A DNA stretch of 64,000 bases from DATLGB01 sp038258425 (GCA_038258425.1 JBBSPV010000018.1:1-64000); one strand, 5' to 3'. Counted from the stretch's first letter, positions 17,166 through 25,463 are shown. Notes: generated by a model not told the origin, from the sequence alone. Program-made: numbers and translations.

Positions 17166-18538
17166 GCCGCCTGCCGGCCGGCCTCGCCGCGGCGCGCGCC
17201 GCCGGGACGCTGTCGCGGCTCGCGCGGCGCGGCGGCGGGACGTCGCTGCCCGGCAAGGTCCTCACCCGCCTCGCGCCCGACGCGATCGGCCGGCTCGCGG
17301 CCCGGCTGCCGCAGGGCTGCGCGGTGCTGAGCGCCACGAACGGCAAGACGACGACCGCCGCGATGGTCGCCAGCGTCCTGGAGCGCTCGGGCACCCGGCT
17401 CGTCCACAACCGCGCCGGCGCGAACATGGCGGGCGGGGTCGCCAGCGCGCTGGCGGACGCCGCCCGCGCGGGCGGCCGTCGCCTGGACGCCGAGCTCGGC
17501 CTCTTCGAGGTCGACGAGTTCTGGCTCGGCGGGCTGCTGGATGACCTACGCCCGCGCGCGGTGCTGCTCGCCAACCTCTTCCGCGACCAGCTGGACCGCT
17601 ACGGCGAGCTGGAGACGATCGGCGAGCGCTGGCTCGAGGCGGTGGCGGCCCTGCCGGCGGGGACGTCGCTCGTGCTCAACGCGGACGACCCGCTCGTGGC
17701 CGACCTGGGCCGCGGAAGGGCGGGCGTGCGCTACTTCGGGGTGGACGACGACGCGCTCGCCCGCCCGGAGATGCAGCACGCGGCGGACTCCAAGCACTGC
17801 CGCCGCTGCGGCGCCCCCTACGTTTACGACGCGATCTACCTCGGCCACCTCGGCCGCTACCACTGCCCCACCGGCGACGCCCGCCGGCCCGAGCCGTCCG
17901 TCCGCGCGACCGACGTGGCGCTGCTCGGCATCCGGGCCGCCGCCTTCACCCTGCACGCCGACGGCGCCCGGGCGCGCGTCGAGCTCCCGCTGCCCGGCCT
18001 CTACAACGTCTACAACGCCCTCGCCGCTGCGGCGCTGTGCCTGGAGCTCGGCGCCGGGCTCGACCAGATCGCCGCCGGCCTGGGTGCCGTGGAGCCGGCC
18101 TTCGGCCGCGCCGAGACGCTCGACCTGCGCGGCCGCCCGACCTCGATGCTGCTCGTCAAGAACCCCGCGGGCGCCAACGAGGTGCTGCGCACGGTGGGGC
18201 TGGAGGGGGACCGGCTCGACGTGCTCGGCGTGCTCAACGACCGCATCGCCGACGGCCGCGACGTCTCCTGGGTGTGGGACGCCGACTGGGAGCTGCTCGC
18301 GCCCCGCGTGGAGCGGATGACCTGCGCCGGCACGCGCGCGGCGGAGCTCGCGGTGCGCCTGAAGTACGCGGGCGTCGACCCGGCCCGGCTCGAGGTCGTC
18401 GAGGACGTCGGGACCGGCCTCGACCGCGCCCTGGCCGGCGGGAACGGGCCGCTGTACGTGCTGCCCACCTACACGGCGCTGCTCGAGCTGCGCGAGCTGC
18501 TCGCGCGCAGCGGCGAGGCGCAGGACTACTGGCGATGA
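17162..18538 (+). CDS. murT: Lipid II isoglutaminyl synthase, MurT subunit
   Basis: A 458-residue Mur-ligase-family protein with the ATP-binding motif SATNGKTTT (57-65), the middle-domain ANLFRDQLDRYGE and the DUF1727 C-terminal domain containing LVKNPAGANEVL and DGRDVSWVWDADWE. With GatD it amidates D-glutamate of lipid II to isoglutamine. An embedded zinc-ribbon area has Cys213, Cys216 and Cys235, but the expected fourth ligand three residues later is Gly238 (HCPTGD). The start is GTG, overlapping the lipid-kinase stop. A methyltransferase gene separates it from gatD, all in overlapping frames. Confidence 0.9.
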   Translation: MSRLPAGLAAARAAGTLSRLARRGGGTSLPGKVLTRLAPDAIGRLAARLPQGCAVLSATNGKTTTAAMVASVLERSGTRLVHNRAGANMAGGVASALADAARAGGRRLDAELGLFEVDEFWLGGLLDDLRPRAVLLANLFRDQLDRYGELETIGERWLEAVAALPAGTSLVLNADDPLVADLGRGRAGVRYFGVDDDALARPEMQHAADSKHCRRCGAPYVYDAIYLGHLGRYHCPTGDARRPEPSVRATDVALLGIRAAAFTLHADGARARVELPLPGLYNVYNALAAAALCLELGAGLDQIAAGLGAVEPAFGRAETLDLRGRPTSMLLVKNPAGANEVLRTVGLEGDRLDVLGVLNDRIADGRDVSWVWDADWELLAPRVERMTCAGTRAAELAVRLKYAGVDPARLEVVEDVGTGLDRALAGGNGPLYVLPTYTALLELRELLARSGEAQDYWR

Positions 18539-19248
18539 GCGCCGTCGCCTGGCACGACGCCGAGTGCCACGCCTACGCCGCGGACCTCCCGCTGTGGCGC
18601 ACGCTGGCCGAGCAGGAGGCGGGGCCGGTGCTCGACGTGGGCGCCGGGACGGGGCGGGTCGCGCTCGACCTCGCCGCGCACGGGCACGACGTCGTGGCGC
18701 TCGACCGCGACGCGGAGCTCCTCGCCGCGCTGTGCGAGCGGGCGGCCGCGGCCGGCCTCGACATGGCCACGGTGGTCGCCGACGCCGAGGCGCTGCCCGC
18801 CGGGCTCGGGCCGTTCGGCCTCGTGCTCGTGCCGATGCAGACCGTCCAGCTGCTCGCGGACCGCCCGGCCTTCCTGCGCGGCGTGCGGAGGCTGCTGCGC
18901 ACCGGCGGCCTGCTCGCCGTCGCCCTGGCCGACGAGCTCGTCACCTTCGAGCCCGACGGCGGGCCGCTGCCCGACCCCGACGTGGCCGAGCGCGACGGCT
19001 GGCGCTACGTCTCCCAGCCGACCGCGGTGCGCCTCTCCCCCGCCGTGGCCCGCATCGAGCGCCTTCGCGTCGCGCACGCCCCCGACGGCACCCGCACCGT
19101 GACCCCAGACGTGATCGAGCTCGCGCGCCTCGATGCGGCCGGGCTGGCGGACGAGGGGCGCGCCGCCGGGCTCATCCCCGTCCCGGGCCGGCGCGTGGCG
19201 GCGACCGACGACCACGTCGGCTCCGCGGTGGTGCTGCTCCGTGGCTAG
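18535..19248 (+). CDS. Class I SAM-dependent methyltransferase
   Basis: A 237-residue protein with SAM-binding motif I LDVGAGTG at 33-40, an acidic residue ending motif II (VALDRD), and VVADAEALP as motif III. The substrate cannot be told. It overlaps both neighbours: its ATG overlaps the murT stop by four bases, and its stop lies inside the first codons of gatD. Being sandwiched between the two subunits of the lipid II amidating enzyme hints at a cell-wall or lipid-carrier substrate, but this may only be operon convenience. Confidence 0.8.
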   Translation: MSAVAWHDAECHAYAADLPLWRTLAEQEAGPVLDVGAGTGRVALDLAAHGHDVVALDRDAELLAALCERAAAAGLDMATVVADAEALPAGLGPFGLVLVPMQTVQLLADRPAFLRGVRRLLRTGGLLAVALADELVTFEPDGGPLPDPDVAERDGWRYVSQPTAVRLSPAVARIERLRVAHAPDGTRTVTPDVIELARLDAAGLADEGRAAGLIPVPGRRVAATDDHVGSAVVLLRG

Positions 19249-19981
19249 CGCCCTGCGCGTCTGCGCGCTGTATCCGGACCTCATGAACATCTACGCCGAC
19301 CGCGGGAACCTCCTGGTCCTCCAGCGGCGATGCGAGTGGCGGGGCCTCGGGTTCGAGCTCGCCGGGTGTGACCTCGGCGAGCCGCTGGATGGGGACGCCC
19401 ACGACCTCTTCTACCTCGGCGGCGGCCAGGACCGCGACCAGGCGCTGTGCGCGCAGGACCTCGCAACGGTCAAGCGCGACGCCCTGCACGCCGCAGCCGG
19501 GCGCGGCGCCGTGATCTTCGGCGTCTGCGGCGGCCACCAGCTGCTCGGCCACGCCTACGAGCTGCGCCCGGGCGAGACGCTGCCCGGCGTCGGCCTCGTG
19601 GACTCGCGCACGGTCCGCGCCGACGGGCCGCGCCTGATCGGCAACGTGGCCATCGAGGTCGAGCTACCGGGGCTCGGGGCGCCGCGCGTGCTCGCCGGCT
19701 TCGAGAACCACGGCGGGCGCACGCACCTCGGGCCCGCGGCCCGGCCGCTCGGCCGGGTCCTCGCCGGCCACGGCAACAACGGCGCCGACGGCCTCGAGGG
19801 CGTCCGCGCCGGCCACGTCCTCGGCACCTATCTGCACGGGCCGCTGCTGCCGAAGAACGCGTGGCTGGCGGACTGGCTGATCGCCACCGCGCTGGGCGTG
19901 GCGCCGGAATCGCTGGCGGGGCTCGACGACGCGCTCGAGGACGCCGCCCACCGGGCCGCTCGCCGCGCCGCGGGCGCCTGA
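19241..19981 (+). CDS. gatD: Lipid II isoglutaminyl synthase, glutamine amidotransferase subunit GatD
   Basis: A 246-residue CobB/CobQ-type class I glutamine amidotransferase. The nucleophile is Cys96 in FGVCGGHQLLG, and the catalytic histidine is His199 in GTYLHGPLLPKN. It begins RVCALYPDLMNIYADRGN, typical of GatD. It hydrolyses glutamine and passes ammonia to MurT. The GTG start at 19241 lies eight bases before the methyltransferase stop. The gene ends at a small hairpin shared with a convergent gene. D-isoglutamine formation in lipid II affects cross-linking and lysozyme sensitivity in characterised relatives. Confidence 0.92.
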   Translation: MASALRVCALYPDLMNIYADRGNLLVLQRRCEWRGLGFELAGCDLGEPLDGDAHDLFYLGGGQDRDQALCAQDLATVKRDALHAAAGRGAVIFGVCGGHQLLGHAYELRPGETLPGVGLVDSRTVRADGPRLIGNVAIEVELPGLGAPRVLAGFENHGGRTHLGPAARPLGRVLAGHGNNGADGLEGVRAGHVLGTYLHGPLLPKNAWLADWLIATALGVAPESLAGLDDALEDAAHRAARRAAGA

Positions 19982-19994
19982 GCGGCGGGCTCAG
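19978..19994. terminator. Small hairpin holding two convergent stop codons
   Basis: CTGAGC, five-base loop GGCGG, GCTCAG. The gatD stop (19979-19981) and the stop of the minus-strand collagen-like gene (19991-19993) lie in opposite arms. There is no U-tract, so its role as a terminator is uncertain. Confidence 0.3.
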
Positions 19995-20861
19995 CCGGCG
20001 GGCACGGCCGTCCCGTTGATGGAGCAGCGCCCGCTGCCGGCGTCGACGATCTCCACCAAGTCGAGCGTCGTGGTGGTCGAGGGGCCGACCGCGAGGGCGC
20101 GGGCGTTGACCCGGGCGTAGCCGGCCCCACCCGGCGTGCCGGGACCGTCGAGATCGGCCTCGGTCCCGGCCGTGAGGTCGGCGGCGTTGTTGCCGGAGAC
20201 GATCTCCGGGCTGCCCGGCTGCGGTGGGTTGGCGAGGTCGGCGCCGGAGTCGATCGTGAACGTCGACTCCAGCCTCGTGGCCTGCGGGGCGGTGGCCCGC
20301 AGGTCGAGCCTCACATCGCCCCCCTGCGGCCGTGCACGTGGCCCGCAGCCGCAGGTCGGGCGTGTCGAGCACGGTGGCGAGCGCCGGAGTGAGTGTCGCC
20401 GCCGCGTCGAAGCGCACGCGCCGGGCGCCGGGCCCGCCCGCCCCCGCCGGGCCTCGTGGGCCCGGCTCGCCCTTGGGTCCCTGGGGACCCAGGGCCGGGG
20501 TGCGCAGGACCTGCAGGCGGGTCCCCGGCGAGAGCCGGTCGAGCGTGACCGCGCCGCGTCGCAGCTGGCGGGTGCCCACGGCGGACCTGGCGACCTTGGA
20601 CCGGGTGACCGAGCGGCCGCCGAGCTTGGAGGTCGTGACCGCGTGCCGGGCGAGCTTGGAGGTCGTGACGGCGCGCCGGCCGAGCTTGCCGTTCGTCACC
20701 GCCCGGGGCCCCAGCTCCCGCTTGCCGACGCTGTGGCGCGGCAACGCGCTCGCCGCGTAGGCCCCGCCGCCGAGGGCGACGAACACCGCGACGGTGGCCA
20801 TGACGTTCGCATAGCTCAGGTGGTCGCGCAGCCCCCGGCGCGGATGGGCAGGGGGGGTCAT
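19991..20861 (-). pseudogene. Collagen-like repeat exported protein, frameshifted at a six-base homopolymer
   Basis: The start ATG at 20861 has GGAGG five bases upstream, which favours it over an ATG at 20888. The N-terminus MTPPAHPRRGLRDHLSYANV leads into a hydrophobic export/anchor segment. Seven 10-residue repeats follow (residues 43-112), then a collagen-like GPQGPKGEPGPRGPAG stretch. A beta-rich domain begins RRVRFDAAAT. At the run of six C (20319-20324, G on the coding strand) the frame is lost. Removing one base restores a continuous C-terminal domain (DLRATAPQATRLESTF ... CSINGTAVPAG) ending at 19991. It is a broken gene, a sequencing slip or, less likely, a slippery frameshift site. 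The type is common in Thermoleophilia and its function is unknown. Confidence 0.75.
20526..20735 (-). repeat. Seven tandem 30-bp units encoding a 10-residue repeat
   Basis: Inside the collagen-like gene the protein reads HSVGKRELGP, RAVTNGKLGR, RAVTTSKLAR, HAVTTSKLGG, RSVTRSKVAR, SAVGTRQLRR, GAVTLDRLSP. The consensus is x-A-V-T-x-x-K-L-x-R. The middle units are most alike in DNA as well, which suggests expansion by slippage. Confidence 0.8.
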
Positions 20862-20961
20862 CGGGGCCTCCGGGCGGTTGAAGCGCATGGTGGGCTACCT
20901 CGGCAGATGTCCGAGCGGGCTTGAGCGCCGCAGGCGCCCAGGGCATAGGCTCCGCCTCGGT

Positions 20962-21894
20962 ATGCGGGTTCTGCGGACCCACCTGGCGACGGTGGCCGTC
21001 GCCGTGCTGGTCGTCGGCTGCGGTGGCGGCGAGCCCCGCCCTGCGCCGTCGTCGGGCGCCGACTCGCCCGGAGCCGGACGGCCGCCGGTCACGCTCGGCA
21101 CGAAGAACTTCACGGAGCAGTTCATCCTCGGCGAGCTCTACGCCCAGGCGCTGCGGGCCAAGGGCTGGACGGTCACCGTCAAGGCCGACATCGGCTCCAC
21201 CGAGCTCACGGACCGGGCCCTGAGCTCGGGCAGCATCGACGCCTACCCCGAGTACACGGGCACGATCCTGTCCGTCGTCGCCGACGAGCAGCGGTCGCCG
21301 TCCACGGCGCGGGCCACGTACGCCCGCGCGCGGGCCTTCGAGCGCCGGCGCGGGCTCGAGCTGCTGGCGCCCACGCCGTTCGAGGACCGCGACGCCATCG
21401 CGGTGACGGAGGCCTTCGCCAAGCGCAACGGCGACCTGCGCACGCTGCCCGACCTCCGGCGCCTCGGCGGGCGGGTCACGCTCGGCGCCGCCCCGGAGTT
21501 CCGCACGCGCTTCGCGGGCTACAAGGGCCTCAAGACGGTCTACGGGCTGCGCCGGCTGCGCTTCCGGCCGCTCGAGATCGGCGAGGTCTACGGGCGGCTC
21601 GCCGCCGGCGACATCCAGGCCGGGGACGTGTTCACGACCGACGGGCAGCTCGCCACGGGCCGCTACCGCCTGCTCGAGGACCCCAAGGCGCTGTTCGGGT
21701 TCCAGCACGTCGCGCCCGTCGTCTCGCGCGACGTCCTGCGCCGGCAGGGACCGGCCTTCGCGAAGACGCTGAACGCCGTCAGCGCCCGGCTGACCACGGA
21801 GGCGATGCAGACGATGAACGCGAGCGCGCAGGCCGCCGGCGGCCGGCCCGCCCTGGTCGCCCGCGACTTCCTGCGCACGGAGGGGCTGCTCTAG
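20962..21894 (+). CDS. Glycine betaine/choline-type ABC transporter substrate-binding lipoprotein
   Basis: A 310-residue protein. The signal peptide ends in the lipobox VLVVGC (Cys20), followed by a Ser/Pro-rich linker. The mature domain begins VTLGTKNFTEQFILGELYAQ, the hallmark of OpuAC/OsmF-type quaternary-amine binding proteins, and continues with DAYPEYTGTILS. It should capture betaine, choline or a related compatible solute outside the cell. No permease or ATPase gene is next to it, so the partner must be elsewhere. The ATG at 20962 is chosen because it opens the signal peptide. Confidence 0.88.
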   Translation: MRVLRTHLATVAVAVLVVGCGGGEPRPAPSSGADSPGAGRPPVTLGTKNFTEQFILGELYAQALRAKGWTVTVKADIGSTELTDRALSSGSIDAYPEYTGTILSVVADEQRSPSTARATYARARAFERRRGLELLAPTPFEDRDAIAVTEAFAKRNGDLRTLPDLRRLGGRVTLGAAPEFRTRFAGYKGLKTVYGLRRLRFRPLEIGEVYGRLAAGDIQAGDVFTTDGQLATGRYRLLEDPKALFGFQHVAPVVSRDVLRRQGPAFAKTLNAVSARLTTEAMQTMNASAQAAGGRPALVARDFLRTEGLL

Positions 21895-22022
21895 GCGCCC
21901 CAGAACCGGATCCCGAAGCGCTCGGCGATCGCCGCCGTCGCCTCGGGGCCGGGCGGGGTGCCGTCCGGGGCCGTGTGCGCATCCGGCACCCGGCACCCGA
22001 CCTCGGTGAAAGAAGCGGTCAT
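21891..22022 (-). other. Possible remnant of a small C-terminal domain (43 codons)
   Basis: A minus-strand frame from ATG 22022 to a stop at 21891 encodes a peptide beginning MTASFTEVGCRVPDAHTAPD and ending IAERFGIRFWGA. The ending looks like the tail of cupin-type proteins that I have seen in actinobacteria, but there is no upstream cupin barrel. It could be a remnant, a true micro-gene or chance. The rest of the 285-base gap between the binding lipoprotein and the secreted protein gene holds nothing else I can name. Confidence 0.2.
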
Positions 22023-22179
22023 CTCACCCTGCGCGCTCACGCCATAGCGGGCGACGGGCGCCCTCCCCGCAAGCCGGAGGGGACCCGGTCGGACGACCCA
22101 CCTCTGGCCCGCCAGGGAGGGGTGTGCGATGCTCTCCGCCGCCAGGTGGCTACGCCATGTTGCTCTAGGAGGAGGTCCG

Positions 22180-22791
22180 ATGTTCGCCCGACGTGCCCGT
22201 CTTTTGCTTGTGACCATGGGCGGTCTCGCCGTCGCCGCGGCCGCAGCGTCACCCGCCGCGCAGGCCAGCACGACCTGTCCCTCGACCTTCCGCGTGCTGC
22301 ACAACGACAGCATCGGCTCCCTGGCGCTGCCCAGGGGCAACTATCAGGTGCGCGTCAACCGGCTCAGCTGCGGCACCGCGACGAGCCTGTTCGGCGTCTT
22401 TCTCAGCGACTACGACGGCAAGCTGCCCGGGGGCTGGTCCGTGCGCCGGCGCGGCACGGGCAAGGGGCTGTTCACCCGCGGCTCGGCGTCCTTCGCCGTG
22501 ACCTACCAGGGCAAGAAGAAGCCCAAGCGACCGGTCACCAACCTCACCTGCTCCGGGTTCTACAGCGTGCGCTACCCCACGCAGGCCGGCCTGCTGCAGC
22601 TGTCTCCGGGCAACTACCGGATCAGCCGCCTGAGCCCGCTGTCGCCGAGCTGCCGGCAGGCGTTCACCGAGCTCGACGGCTTCCTCGGCCAGACAGGGAC
22701 CGTGCTGCCCTTCGGCTGGGTCTCGCTGCCGGTGGACGGGGCCTTCGTCAACGGCTCCACGACGTACGGGTTCCGCGTCGAGCCGCGCTGA
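22180..22791 (+). CDS. Secreted protein with an internal domain duplication, unknown function
   Basis: A 203-residue protein. AGGAGG lies six bases before ATG 22180, one of the best ribosome binding sites in the window. A signal peptide is predicted to be cut after AQA (residue 29). The mature part is two similar halves, about 33-110 and 124-200. C33..LALPRGNYQV aligns with C124..LQLSPGNYRI, C64 with C158, FLSDYDGKLPGGW with FLGQTGTVLPFGW, and FTRGSASFAV with FVNGSTTYGF. Two cysteines per half suggest one disulfide in each. I do not recognise the family. It is followed by a strong terminator hairpin. Confidence 0.75.
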   Translation: MFARRARLLLVTMGGLAVAAAAASPAAQASTTCPSTFRVLHNDSIGSLALPRGNYQVRVNRLSCGTATSLFGVFLSDYDGKLPGGWSVRRRGTGKGLFTRGSASFAVTYQGKKKPKRPVTNLTCSGFYSVRYPTQAGLLQLSPGNYRISRLSPLSPSCRQAFTELDGFLGQTGTVLPFGWVSLPVDGAFVNGSTTYGFRVEPR

Positions 22792-22797
22792 ACGGCC

Positions 22798-22825
22798 GCG
22801 GCGCTCGCCTCCGGGCGAGCGCCGC
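22798..22825. terminator. Bidirectional terminator-like hairpin
   Basis: A perfect 12-bp stem, GCGGCGCTCGCC / GGCGAGCGCCGC, with a four-base loop TCCG. It sits between the stop of the secreted-protein gene and the stop of the convergent dUTPase gene. There is no T-run, as is common in very GC-rich actinobacteria. Confidence 0.6.
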
Positions 22826-22846
22826 CGCTCCGCGTCGGACGCAGGC

Positions 22847-23293
22847 TCAGGCGCCCGTGGAGCCGAACCCGCCCGTCCCGCGCTCGGTCACCTCCAGCGC
22901 GGCCACCTCCTCGACCTCCGGGGCGGCGAACGGCGTGACGAGCAGTTGGGCCAGGCGAGCGCCGGCCGGCGCCACGAACGGCTCGCGGCGGTCGGTGTTG
23001 CGCAGCAGCAGCTCGAGCTCCCCGCGGTAACCCGGGTCGATCAGCCCGGGCGCGTTGACGAGGGTGATCCCGTGGCGGTCGGCGAGCCCGGAGCGCGGGA
23101 CGACGAGACCGGCGTGACCGTCGGGCAGACCGACCGCGACGCCCGTGCGCACCCGGCTCCGCTCCCCAGGATCCAGCCGCACGGGCTCCAGTCCGTGCAG
23201 GTCGTAGCCCGCGTCACCGCCCCGCGGCCGGCTGGGCAGCACGGCGTCGGGATGCAGGCGCACGAACCGCAGCCGCGCGTGCTGTGATCTCAC
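22847..23293 (-). CDS. dut: dUTP diphosphatase
   Basis: A 148-residue trimeric-type dUTPase with all five motifs: GGDAGYDL (motif 1), PRSGLA (2), GLIDPGYRGE (3, holding the catalytic Asp region), RLAQLLVTP (4) and GTGGFGSTG (5, the C-terminal P-loop-like arm). It hydrolyses dUTP to dUMP and keeps uracil out of DNA. The start is GTG at 23293, overlapping the hflX stop by three bases, so it is probably read through from hflX. Confidence 0.95.
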   Translation of the reverse strand: MRSQHARLRFVRLHPDAVLPSRPRGGDAGYDLHGLEPVRLDPGERSRVRTGVAVGLPDGHAGLVVPRSGLADRHGITLVNAPGLIDPGYRGELELLLRNTDRREPFVAPAGARLAQLLVTPFAAPEVEEVAALEVTERGTGGFGSTGA

Positions 23294-24609
23294 GCGCCGT
23301 CGCGGGCGACGGCGAAGCGATCGAAGCGCGCGGCGACGGGGCGAGGCAGCCGGATCGCGACGCGGGTGCCGTCCGGGGTGTCGTCACGCTCCAGCTCGCC
23401 GTTGAGCTCGTGCAGCTCGGACAGCGTGGCGCCGTCCGCGTAGGGGACGAGCAGCTCCACGTCCACGAGGAGGCGGTCGAACGCCTGCGCGATCCGCTCG
23501 CCGAGCTCGTCGAGGCCCTCGCCGGTGAGCGCGGACACGAGCAGGCCGTCGGGATGCCGGAAGGCCAGCGCCCGGCGCCGCTCGTCGTCAAGCGCGTCGG
23601 CCTTGTTCAGGACGAGCAGCTGCACGCGGTCGCCGGCCCCGAGCTCCTCCATGACGTCCTCGACGGCCCGCTGCATCTCGACCTGCTCGTCCTCGGAGGC
23701 ACTGGCGTCGAGCACGTGGAGCACGAGGTCGGCGCGGATGGTCTCCTCGAGCGTCGCGGCGAAGGCGTCCACGAGCCCGTGCGGGAGCTTGCGGATGAAG
23801 CCGACGGTGTCCGTGACGAGGTACGTGCGGCCCTCGATGCGGGTCGTGCGCGTCGTCGGGTCCAGGGTGTTGAAGAGCCGATCGCGCACGGAGACCTCGG
23901 CACCGGTGAGCGCGTTGAGCAGCGTCGACTTGCCGGCGTTCGTGTAGCCGGCGAGCGCGACGCGCGGCAGGTGCGCGCGCTCGCGCTCGGCGCGCATCAC
24001 GCCGCGGGTCGCCTTGACCTCCTCGAGCCGGCGGCGCAGGGCCGAGATGCGGTCGCGCGCGAGCCGGCGGTCGGTCTCGATCTGCGACTCGCCGGGTCCG
24101 CGCGTGCCGATGCCGCCGACGCCGCGGCCGGCGCCGAGGCGCTCGAGGTGCGTCCACAGGCCGCGCATGCGGGCCATGTTGTACTCGAGCTGGGCGAGCT
24201 CGACCTGGAGCTTGCCGTCCGCGGTCTGGGCGTGCGCGGCGAAGATGTCGAGGATCACCGAGGTGCGGTCGAGCACGGGCTGCTCGAGCTGGCCTTCGAG
24301 GTTGCGCTGCTGGCGCGGGGTGAGCTCGTCGTCGCAGACCAGCAGATTGGCGTCCGCGGCCCGCATCAGGGCCTTGAGCTCGTCGACCTTGCCTGGGCCC
24401 AGGTAGAGATTCGGGTGCGGCTTGTCGCGGTGCTGGACGAGCTGGCCGACGGTGGCCACGCCGGCCGTCCGCAGGAGCTCCTCGAGCTCGGCGAGGTCGT
24501 CGCCCTCGGGGGCGACGCCGGCGAGGTAGGCGCGCTGGCGGGCCCGAGGCGCGCTCGGCGAGGGCGCGTACCGCGCGCCCTCCGGGCGACCGTTGCGGCT
24601 GGACGACAT
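23290..24609 (-). CDS. hflX: GTPase HflX
   Basis: A 439-residue protein. The N-terminal HflX domain contains YLGPGKVDEL and DELTPRQQRNLE, followed by a coiled helix with GTRGPGESQIETDRR. The G domain has G1 GYTNAGKST, switch-adjacent DPTTR, G3 DTVGFI and G4 NKAD. HflX binds the 50S subunit and rescues or splits stalled ribosomes, especially under heat stress. The C-terminal part VELLVPYADG is typical. The start is ATG at 24609. It overlaps dut downstream. Confidence 0.95.
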   Translation of the reverse strand: MSSSRNGRPEGARYAPSPSAPRARQRAYLAGVAPEGDDLAELEELLRTAGVATVGQLVQHRDKPHPNLYLGPGKVDELKALMRAADANLLVCDDELTPRQQRNLEGQLEQPVLDRTSVILDIFAAHAQTADGKLQVELAQLEYNMARMRGLWTHLERLGAGRGVGGIGTRGPGESQIETDRRLARDRISALRRRLEEVKATRGVMRAERERAHLPRVALAGYTNAGKSTLLNALTGAEVSVRDRLFNTLDPTTRTTRIEGRTYLVTDTVGFIRKLPHGLVDAFAATLEETIRADLVLHVLDASASEDEQVEMQRAVEDVMEELGAGDRVQLLVLNKADALDDERRRALAFRHPDGLLVSALTGEGLDELGERIAQAFDRLLVDVELLVPYADGATLSELHELNGELERDDTPDGTRVAIRLPRPVAARFDRFAVARDGA

Positions 24610-24640
24610 GTCGCTCCATGTTAGGGAGCGCAGGTGCCGG

Positions 24641-25438
24641 TCAGCGGACGAGCGAGGCGCGCATGGGCGGCGGGAGCTTCTCGTAGCGGCCGAGGAGCTC
24701 GGTGGCCGGCAGGACGATGACGCCCTCGTCCGGGTCGCCGACCCAGAGGGCGCGGCCGATGGCGAGCGCGTAGGCCGCGTAGGCGGCCGCGCACGCGTCG
24801 AGCTCGTCGAGCGTGCGGTGCCAGAGCCCGCCGTCCTCGTCGACCACCCCGAGCTCGCGGAGCGCGGTGATGCGCTGCTGCAGGCCCCACGGGGTCCGCT
24901 TCGGCGATGGCCGGTGCCCGAGCAGGGCGCAGAAGATCGCGTCCGGATAGGTCTCGAAGACCCTTCCGGAGCTCGCCGTGAACGCGCCGACGGCGCCCTG
25001 GTAGCGCTCGGCGGCGTTGGGCGGGACGAAGCGCCCGAGCCCGTCCAGCGCGTCGAAGAGCTCGAACCCGACGTAGATCCACGCCTCCCAGCTCGTCGGC
25101 GTCTGGGTCGCGCTCGGCACGGGGTACAGCGGCAGGCCGCGGCGGAACAGCAGCGTGTCGCACACCCGCATGCGCTCGTAGCGGCCCTCGGGCACGTCGA
25201 GGGTGTCGCGCAGGGGCGCTCCGGCGACGAGCAGATCGAGGCGATGGCCGGAGGGCGCGTCGACGCCGACGACCGCCGAGCCGCCGAAGCCCTGGATCGT
25301 GCGCGTCACCTGCTCCACGCTGCCCGGCGTGTAGAACGTCGCCACGAGCTCCCGGCCCGCCGAGCCGCGCCGCTCGTGCAGCGTGACGAGCTGCTGATTG
25401 CCCGGGCGGGCGGAGACGTCGACGCCGCAGTAGCGCAC
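24641..25438 (-). CDS. DUF429 (predicted RNase H-like) protein
   Basis: A 265-residue protein. It begins RYCGVDVSARPGNQQLV, with the first acidic residue of an RNase H-like fold, then VVGVDAPSGHR. Further acidic residues are at FETYPDAIF and LDELDACAAAYAAYAL. These are the conserved blocks of DUF429, predicted but, as far as I know, not proven to be a nuclease. The start is GTG at 25438, 25 bases from divergent dapE. It lies just upstream of hflX on the same strand, with 31 bases between. Confidence 0.8.
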   Translation of the reverse strand: MRYCGVDVSARPGNQQLVTLHERRGSAGRELVATFYTPGSVEQVTRTIQGFGGSAVVGVDAPSGHRLDLLVAGAPLRDTLDVPEGRYERMRVCDTLLFRRGLPLYPVPSATQTPTSWEAWIYVGFELFDALDGLGRFVPPNAAERYQGAVGAFTASSGRVFETYPDAIFCALLGHRPSPKRTPWGLQQRITALRELGVVDEDGGLWHRTLDELDACAAAYAAYALAIGRALWVGDPDEGVIVLPATELLGRYEKLPPPMRASLVR

Positions 25439-25463
25439 CCCCGCGGAAGATAGCCTCCGGCGG

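Noticed and set aside
20311..20330. Programmed frameshifting at the six-base run.
   Set aside because: There is no slippery heptamer plus downstream stem of a known type. A sequencing slip or a decayed or phase-variable gene explains it as well.
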